A DNA stretch of 64,000 nucleotides. It comes from Artocarpus heterophyllus (Eukaryota; Streptophyta; Magnoliopsida; Rosales; Moraceae). Below, piece by piece: positions 56,153 through 64,000 of this stretch (its first letter is position 1; every line of letters starts with the position of its first letter). Where the stretch lies: assembly GCA_025403435.1 (NCBI GenBank), contig JAJQZP010000445.1, positions 62,001 through 126,000 of the forward strand, in the 5' to 3' direction. The translations under genes were made by a program, and so were the position numbers. The notes under the pieces are model-generated. The model made no database searches and was not told the origin of the DNA. It saw only the letters and a list, made by a program, of their open reading frames with translations.

Positions 56153-56909
56153 TTTGGCATGAAAAACACAACATTGATTTTCCAAACATGAACAATAAAT
56201 TTATAGCTTGAGGAAGGTCACACCGTAAAGCTCAAGAAGTTACAAATTTACATCACTTTCATGTTGACGTTTTTAGTTTGTTGTCGATATGAAGCTAGAA
56301 GAGGAATGATCGTTTCACTGAGACAATATTTGAGTTGTTGCTTTGTGTTGCATGTTTGTGTCCAAATAATTCACTCTCTACTTTTGACAAGAGAAAAATT
56401 ACCCACGGCAAGATTTTTCTGCTGTAGAGCTCATGGCACTTAATGATCAGGTTCAAACTTTTTTCTTAAAATATGCTGCATCGTGGAGTAAAGGACTAAA
56501 TGCATCAGAGATCTCGCACGGAAGAAGGTTGTGACCAAAAAATGAAGTATATCCACTAGTTTATTTACTTATCACACTTGCATTAATTCTTCTAATTGCT
56601 ACTGCTACAATTGAGAGAGTATTTTCTGCTATGAATGTCATAAAGAATCGTTTACAAAATTTTTGTAGGGATCAATAGATGAATGACAATTTGGTTCTCT
56701 GTATTGAGAAAGGTATTTTAGATGGTATTGATAATGAAGTTACCATTCAACGATATCAAAAGATGGGAACCCGTCGTCAACATTTGTAATGCATTACTTA
56801 GCTCAATAAAATTTTATTAAGATAGTGTTACAAATTTTATTATGCTAGCTTTGTAAATATTTTTTTTATTTTTGTGCTCCTCCGAATTCAAAGTCGAGCT
56901 CCGTCCCTG
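55605..56909 (+). pseudogene. hAT transposase relic and 3' terminus
   Basis: Coding fragments on the plus strand follow a hAT (TTF-type/MYM-like) transposase. 55609-55815 reads NVAGSSSKRCNIF and SDELSIGRGLNK. About 56070-56280 reads LMRDEEWDSFF, then KHNIDFPNMNNKF and GRSHRKAQEVTNLHHFHVDVF. About 56560-56790 is the hAT dimerisation domain (TLALILLIATATIERVFSAM, NDNLVLCIEKGILDGI). Stops and frame changes occur throughout, and a CT microsatellite (about 56126-56152) sits within the coding part. The element end is probably CTCCGTCCCTG at 56909. The N-terminal zinc finger and 5' end are missing. Confidence 0.75.
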
Positions 56910-59905
56910 TGGGCCTGGGTTTTTCCTCCTCATCATTCAGTCGCGTAATCCAACCAGCATCAAAGAGAGTGGGCCAAATAGATTGAGCCAATCCCGTTTG
57001 TCCTTTTCGGCCTGCGCATGATCGGACCCCACCGTGATGGGCCAAACTGGGGGACTTGGATTGATAGCTCTACTTTATATCCTAGCAATTAATTGCTTAT
57101 AATGCGGAATTAGCTTGAAAGTGTGAAGTTCTGTTTTTAACTTATCATTGAACTTTGAGTCTTTTTGGTACCAGTTGTTTAAGGTTGTGAGTTTGTTTTC
57201 TTTTATTGTGTGTGGTTTGTTCGTTTGATTCTTATTATTGTAGTGCATGCTTTCAACTGCTCAATAGCAAATCATTATAATTTATCCCCAAATTGTGCAT
57301 TAATAGAGCAATCGGTAGCACAAAATATAGACGATCAATTCCACGAGGAGGTGGTTAAATAACAAGCTCAGAAAGATTATTAGAAAATAAGCGTTATGAG
57401 AGATAAGCAAATTAAGCAGATAAAAAGAATACATATTTTTTTAAAAAAAAAAATTGTAATTTGAAGACAAATAAATAGAAAAGCAAGAAAGGAAAATGAA
57501 AATGGAATCTTATATTTAGATGCTAGTGTTAGGAGCTGTATCAACTCTTCCAAAGACCCTGTAGATGTGCAAAACATTCAAATGCCCTTGACAGTTGATC
57601 ATTTTACTCAAGTACTTCAAGAAATGATATACATTTTTTAGTAATTGTCCAAATCATGTAAATTGCCACATGATAATTAAGTAGTGTAATAGAGATCCTC
57701 ATGAATAACCTTTCTATTGACAATCCCGAGTCACTCAAAGAGTAGAAAAAATTGCATCAATTAATACATTCCGAATTTGAAACCTTTATATGAATTGATG
57801 CAATTTGAAAAAAATTGCCACAATTCATATATAACATTACTTTCGTCAGAATTTATATACAAAAAAACCTCACATACACGTCCGTTGGTGACAAATTATT
57901 AGTATATTTTGCGGTTCCAAGAGTTGAACTTTTTTTACAAAATTTCTGATAATTAGTTGATCCATCATTAGTTGAGATGGACCTAGTACATAAAATTTCA
58001 GCATCTAACGACCCTCATAGGATGGGATATATAGCGACGTGGCATTCCACCTACCAGTTGCGCGTGCTGGTTTGATTTGACTTTCAATGCTAATGATTTT
58101 ATGAAATAAACAAAAATTGATTTAGACATACGGTTTTGCATCTAAGCATTATTGAAGACAATGCACGTAAAGTGTACAAAAGCCAAAGTACTATTTATGA
58201 TAATGATTAAAGAACATATATCACTCCATGATATCGCGTAATTATTTTGGGCTCGTAATACAAACTTATGTTTTTCTTCGCTTTTTTTTCTCAATATTTT
58301 TTCTTAGTTTTTTTTTAAGTCGTAGGATTTTCTTTTCTTTTCGTTTTTACTAATGTCTTTGCCTGTAAAAGTCGTATGAAATTTCAAGAAATAAATCACA
58401 TAATAGCCATATATATATATCTTCATTAGCATATCCCGATAAGCAAAAGAATTATATAGTGTGGTTTTAATCGTTACGTCTTTTATAGTTACTATTATTA
58501 TTAACTGTGTGATATAAATCGGACGATTATAATAAATTTAGTAATTGATCAAAAATAATTATTTATAATAATTAATAAATTAAATTCTTATCACGTTATA
58601 TTATTAATTATTATTAAATTATAATAGCTGTAACTTGTTTCCAATTCCAAGCGCTAGCAGTTGAGGCTAGTTGCTAGAAGCGCGCTTCCTGGCCCAAAGG
58701 AGCCCAAAAAACATGAGTGCCCTTGCAATCTTTCTAAAGCAAACTTTAAGAAAAAAGCGTCTCATATCTTACCATTGAAATCAATGTCATTCTAGAAATT
58801 AATAGAGTCTTTGGCATTAAGTTTAGTTTAGTTAGAGTTGAAACTTTTAAAATAAAAATTATAGCATATGAAAATTTATACTGTAATTTATTTTTTTATA
58901 TCACTATAGCATATAAAAAACTTATAATATAACAATTAAAAATTTAGGTTAAAATTGATTTTATCAAATACCTTAAGAGGACGGACAAAAGATGGCCCCT
59001 AAGCCGGGACAATAATGCAAAGCTAGTAGTGAAAATAAGAGAGCCAGGCTATTGATAGCCTCAGACCTAACAGGATAGAAAAATATTGATGGCCACATAA
59101 ACATTCATTTGTATTTCGACCGAGGACACTGACCAACTTTTGATTCGTGATTGAATTCCCACCGAAACTGCCTCGGCCAATAGCAACGTAGTACCACTAC
59201 TACTCGTAGAAGACCAATCAAGCTCTGCACGTGTGTTGCATTAAATTTGACCCTTAAAGAAAACGACCAACTTCTGTACCTTTATTATTTATACGTATGT
59301 GCATGTGTATAATGATGCAACCCATTGACAAGTCCATCAATCTTTATCTGTGCTAGGCTGGTTTGTTTTGGCTGCATTCGAGCCACCACAAGAAAAAGAT
59401 CTAAAGTGTCGACGTACAAAATATGCCCGGCTCACTTTTGGAAGATTGACATTCTGATCACAAGGGAAAGAGGTCAAGCAACATTACAACACAGCTGTGT
59501 CCTAGTGCCTACTACCACCAAATTGTGTTAATGAATAATTGCCCTTATCTGTATTTGATCGAGTTCAACTGCTCTACAATGGATCCTCTGTTCCAACTTT
59601 GAATTCTTGGTGAAGGTAAAATATAAATTTTGACGGCATTTGAGAAGTGAGTCGGAAGTAATGATTTGGGTTCAATATACTATTGTGATATGAGAAAAAA
59701 CACTGTAACAACTTTGGTTAGGACCATAAGTTATGATTCGAAAGAAGGTTTTGAAAGAAATCAATTTAGTATTTTGTGGTGATAATTTGATTTGTTTAAA
59801 AAATGTTCATAAATTGTACTTCTCATAAAAATTATTTATTGGTCTACGAGAGAGACTGAAAATAATCATCTTTTGTATCGTTTAATATGTATGTTCTAAA
59901 CGATA

Positions 59906-60003
59906 TAGACGGTTTTAAACCATAAAAACGGTTTAAATTAACGTTTGGTAGAATAATAATAGAGGCAGTTTAAAACCACCATGATGACGGTTTTAAACCG
60001 ATC
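59906..60003. repeat. Cluster of GGTTTTAAACC-type palindromes
   Basis: ACGGTTTTAAACC, ACGGTTTAAATTAACG, GGCAGTTTAAAACCACC and GACGGTTTTAAACCG within 100 bases. It may be a MITE relic or chance in AT-rich DNA. Confidence 0.4.
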
Positions 60004-60400
60004 TAGACACTTAAAATCTAAACTTTATCCCATATCTCTAAGTTTAGACAATTTTATACTATATTTTAGTAAAATCATTTTTATTTTCGTTTTTAGACAT
60101 CAAATAAACAATCTAAGTGGCTAGAGATACTAACAATATCTCACTATTATTCTAACCAATAGACCTATTGATGAGCTTTCGGCAATGGGCAGCATATGCT
60201 TAATTAATCACTATTGATATCTGACTAATGAAAAACGGTTGAACGACAAAGCAATTGATTGCAAAACGATACATGAGTGACAAGAAGTGTAATAACTACA
60301 CATTTTGTAGCCTTCTACAATGCTTATACAATATATCGGCTACATGCATGAATGTCGACACGTAATTGTCTAATCAAAGAAGTCATATAGTGGATAAAGG

Positions 60401-60446
60401 ATCTGACTCATTGAGTGGACATCATCTGACTCATTGAGTAGACATC
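60401..60446. repeat. 23-base tandem duplication
   Basis: ATCTGACTCATTGAGTGGAC plus ATC, repeated once with one change. Confidence 0.85.
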
Positions 60447-61915
60447 TCATTTGCCCTACAACTCTCTCGTTTTAATTTTCTAATAATTTTTTGAGTGTTC
60501 TTCTCTGTTGATCCGCACGTAAAAAAGACCAAAGTAGCTAGATGATATATTTGAGGGGTATACATAACTCAAGTAAGAGGCTTTATTTTCTTTTTCTTTT
60601 TCTTTGAACAAGTTCTTTCTACACAAGTCGAATAATTTTTTTTTAAGTCCCTTTTGTGAGAAAAAAAAAAAAAAACCACCTTTTGGTTTGTGCTCCTAGA
60701 GTTGTTCGATAATTTACCAGGAGTCATTGGAAACTTTTAATAATGCTGTACCTGAACATAATATTTGTATTGGTTAAATTTTCCTTTCTGCACTGATCAA
60801 TAATATTCTTTTTCATACATTAACCCCCATTTGGTCTATTTTGTTTTTATTTAACAACTGATTGATTGATTTGTTTCGATAATTCGTTTTCTCTATCATT
60901 AATTGAACGATCAATGGATGTTGTCCTGTTAAGTCAACATTTTCAATGTGAGAAGTTTAATCAAACCTGATCTTTGTTTGTGTTGGAATGTGGCCACTGG
61001 CTTGGCATCCATTGGAATTCACAGTGATGTAACCATTCCTCTCGACTACACACAATCAAACATCTTTAATATACCACTCAAGACCAGGCTTAAGAATCCA
61101 CTATTGAGTTCTCATTTGGCCTTTACTTTGAAGAATTCTTTACCAATTTGTGGGCACGCCAATGGACGGGCTCATACACTTCTAATTGGCTGAAAACACC
61201 TAGGCCACCTTCCAAATTTAATGTGCTGATCAAATTTAATATGGAGCTCTCCCATTTTCCCCATTGATTTACTCCATTGGCTATCATATTCTAAGAACTA
61301 GATAAATAAATAAATTTTAGTATATAGAAGCTGTTCAAATAGGAATTTCATGCAAGGTAATTATATTTGTACCTCTCAAACGACAAAGGATGTTTTATTT
61401 GGATTTCGAGGAGCATTTTTGCTTTTTGTTTATTCGGCTTTTTTTTTTTTTTTTGGCTTTGTGCCATTGGCCTTTTGAAAGAGCTGTAATCTTTTACTTT
61501 CTTATCCTTTTTATATTATAATTTATATATCTAAGAGTGATTTAGTCTGAAATAATATAAAATTTTAGGTGTCAACATAATTGAGATGTATTTTCCATCT
61601 CCGATGTAATTATATATCTTCTCTTGTTATTTATCAAAAAAAAACAAAGGATGTATGTAACTCCTGCTAAGGAAAAAGCTAATTATAGAACAGTAAAATC
61701 ATTGAGCACCAGCAGTACTAACTTAAAATCCAACTGCAACTTCACACCCACGTATGCTTTGACAATTATTATCTTTACGCAGAAGTACTCCTCAGTACTT
61801 AGTAAATGACACAATTCCTTCATAAAAGTGCTAATAACCTTTTTCCAAGTCTTGGTCACCAAGCAATACATTGGATGAGAATAATAGTGATATTGTAGGG
61901 CCTTTGGAATATGCC

Positions 61916-61923
61916 TATTTAAA
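61916..61923 (+). promoter_or_regulatory. TATA-like box before the HLH-like ORF
   Basis: TATTTAAA, 24 bases before the first candidate start codon. If used, transcription would start close to that codon, favouring a later Met. Confidence 0.35.
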
Positions 61924-61939
61924 GCCCCACTTTAACTCA

Positions 61940-62281
61940 ATGTTCATGAGTACGTGTAGTAAGCTAGCTAGGATCTTTTTGTATCGTTTCCCTATGAGAA
62001 TGACAACAAGCAGGTGTAATACTTCTTCTCCGAGGAAAGGAGGCTTGCATATGAAAAAAGGCAAGAGAAAGCTCAAGCTTCCGTCGAAGAGAAACACCGA
62101 GGGCGCCGCAAAAAGTTTCACAATGAAGAAGCTTAGGCAGCTTGAGAGGATGATCAATCCAAGGTGCAATGAGATCATCCTCAACACCGAAACGTTGTTT
62201 GAGAAAACCGCTAGCCAAATCTTTCTACTTGAAGCCAAGGTGAATGTTCTCAGAGCTCTCTTCACCATGTTTGGGGTCTAA
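61940..62281 (+). CDS. Small basic protein with helix-loop-helix-like C-terminus
   Basis: An intronless frame of 113 residues from this Met. The frame is open 23 codons further upstream to 61871, but the TATA-like box lies inside that part. Residues 31-55 are very basic (KKGKRKLKLPSKR). Residues 58-72 (KSFTMKKLRQLERMI) can form helix 1, a loop has NPRCNEII, and residues 83-110 (TETLFEKTASQIFLLEAKVN, VLRALFTMF) form helix 2 with leucine spacing. This matches the shape of atypical plant bHLH proteins of the UPBEAT1/IBH1 type, which act as transcriptional regulators, sometimes without binding DNA. The similarity is by pattern only. Start alternatives are 61946, 61991 or 61997. Confidence 0.55.
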   Translation: MFMSTCSKLARIFLYRFPMRMTTSRCNTSSPRKGGLHMKKGKRKLKLPSKRNTEGAAKSFTMKKLRQLERMINPRCNEIILNTETLFEKTASQIFLLEAKVNVLRALFTMFGV

Positions 62282-64000
62282 TTAATAATATTTAAGAGGA
62301 CATATATTATTCCTCTTAATTTGTTTCAATATATGTTGTGCCAGATATATAGAGCAGCAAATCTTCAGTGAATAATTGTAGTACCTTGTATTATTCTACC
62401 GAAAGGGGAGAAAGAATAAGATTGTACTTTGAACTCTTTCCTAGACGCTTGTTTGTAAAGAATGTGATTAGTGTAATTTCCTACTAGCTAGATCAAAAGC
62501 ACTATTGTGAATTGATCACTTTGCAGCTCATTGGGCAGGACAAATATTTAACAAAAAGTCAGGGCAAAAAGTACAAGTAATACGAAATAATGCTTGGGAA
62601 ATTATAACATGACCTTTGAGTGATTGATAACTGATACACACGCACACACACACGGGGTACAAGAATTCAAATCAGGTAAGTTACCTAATCTCCCCTAAGA
62701 ATAAGGAATAAATTAAATTATAAATTAATTAAAAATAACTAAATAGAACGTCAAGTTGTTAACTTCCTCTGACAAGCCGCCTACTATAAATTGTACAGTC
62801 AGTGACACAGATTAATGTTAGCTTTTTGAATAAGCTGAGGTGATTGAGAAAGCAACTGGTATCAAAGAAACATTCTCAGTTCGGCACTCTTCATCCTACC
62901 TATCATATACCAAGCTACCCACTCTCTAATAATATTAAATAGAAAAAAGAGAAACAAATGTTTAAGAAGCTAGTAAAAACAAGAGAGAGTGTGAGAGAGA
63001 GAGGGGCGGAAAGAAAGTCAATGAATTAAGGCCAAAAAACGAAAACTTAAAGGCCGGATAAAGCATATTGAAAGAAAACAACTAATATGACTAGTTAAAA
63101 ATCCTCTAGCCAAAAACCAATAGAAAAAGCTAGAGGAAAAAATAGAATATATTGTATTAATTTAAGGATATTAATGTAGACATTTCTAGTTTCATCCGAG
63201 TTGTGATAATTGTGTCATATAAGGTCGTGTAATATAGATATTTCTAGTTTCATCCGAGTTGTGATAATTATGTCAAATAAGGTTTTGAGCACATACATTA
63301 TGATTCCAAAAAACATAAAAATTAAAAAATTAAAACGAAAAGAAACAGTACATAATATTGTTTAATATGTATATAACATAAAACACAAATGAAAAATCAT
63401 TTTCCAGAAAAAGCTCAAATATTAATACGTATCACCCTTTTCTTAAAAAAATATCTATCAGCTATAATAGAGTATATATTAATTGGATTAATAGTTAATA
63501 ATTGCCTTACGCTTCAATTATCGTCTGCCTTTCTTTCCAAGCTATCCCATCAGACTACCAACCAAAAGGAAGAAGAGCAAGATGAGAAAAGTACGCAACA
63601 ATTTTATCTACCACAAATTATCTCCAGTCCGTTTGTGCCATTATCTGTCTCGCTTCAATTATTGAGCAAACAATATGTTATAAACAATGTGAATTTTATG
63701 GCTAAAACACCCAAAACAGACCATTCAAAGCATGGTAGGGAAGTTATAAGGCTAAAATGTGATACTTAGTGCATTTAAATTTAAGCAATAAAAGAAAAGA
63801 ACCACATATAAGTCATAAATTTTTAATTTTTAATTTTTTTTTTTTTTGGTAAACGGTTTGGTAATGTAAGCCATAAACTCTTATTTTTATTGTAACGTAT
63901 CTATTATGCCCTCAATTGGAGTTATTTTTTTTCTCCTTTTTAAAACGAAAACTCACGTCATTACGACAATAAACTTTTTCTTGCGTTATTTCTTGCTAAA
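62282..64000. other. AT-rich sequence downstream of the HLH-like ORF
   Basis: No further gene supported. A 126-codon frame at 63389-63769 has no recognised motif, although its Gln/Glu-rich middle is unusual. A 58-base tandem duplication lies at 63177-63285. Confidence 0.45.
63177..63285. repeat. 58-base tandem duplication
   Basis: TAGACATTTCTAGTTTCATC... repeated once (63177-63234, 63235-63285) with few changes. Confidence 0.85.

Larger units (their letters stand above)
56910..61915. other. AT-rich intergenic sequence without recognised genes
   Basis: About 5 kb with poly-T and poly-A runs, a cluster of GGTTTTAAACC palindromes (59906-60003) and a 23-base tandem duplication (60401-60446). 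Small ORFs here (57380, 59325, 60948, 61624) show no motif I know. Confidence 0.5.

Noticed and set aside
63389..63769. 126-codon ORF with a Gln/Glu-rich middle
   Set aside because: No recognisable domain; AT-rich codons and no supporting context. Kept only as a note.
1..64000. CRISPR array, tRNA or rRNA gene, viral gene cluster
   Set aside because: The motif arrays have no CRISPR spacer structure and sit in LTRs; the only tRNA-like matches are the PBS sites; the only virus-like proteins are those of LTR retrotransposons.

Overview
This window reads as nuclear DNA of a flowering plant, most likely a eudicot. It is AT-rich and intron-containing, with Ty1/copia and Ty3/gypsy LTR retrotransposons, CACTA and hAT transposon relics, and a probable insertion of mitochondrial DNA. 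There is no bacterial-type gene organisation. All calls come from reading the sequence; no database was searched.

Layout. 1-2134 is the end of a CACTA (En/Spm) element with a decayed transposase_24-type gene. 2610-12180 is an old, broken Copia element (here Copia A, minus strand) with about 2 kb LTRs. 13931-15530 holds two back-to-back giant palindromes (foldback or MULE-like). 15968-23780 is a small plant gene of unknown function, split by a second Copia element (Copia B, plus strand, 16342-21652). 24750-26105 is a C-rich block between possible diverged inverted repeats. 28879-32178 looks like a solo Gypsy LTR inserted in one copy of a tandem duplication. 32735-41787 (Gypsy A) and 46336-55136 (Gypsy B) are two full-length Tekay/Del-like chromoviruses of one family, both on the minus strand, with perfect 5-bp target duplications (ATTCT and CCACC). 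Gypsy B sits inside a GC-rich segment that looks mitochondrial. 55605-56909 is a hAT transposase relic. 61940-62281 is a small ORF with a helix-loop-helix-like C-terminus. The remaining DNA is AT-rich with no gene I can support.

How the parts relate. Most of the window is transposon in various states of decay. Gypsy A is very recent because its LTRs are almost identical, yet it carries several coding frameshifts. Gypsy B is older and carries CAG-to-TAG nonsense changes. Copia A has lost integrase catalytic residues. Copia B landed in a coding exon and gives the host gene an LTR-encoded tail and an early stop.

The most unusual signal is a 10-bp near-palindrome, CGGCCTGCCG (with variants such as CGGCAGGCCG), found in small arrays in otherwise unrelated elements: the LTRs and leader of Copia A, the LTRs of Gypsy A and B, and the solo LTR. 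Its copy number differs between related copies.
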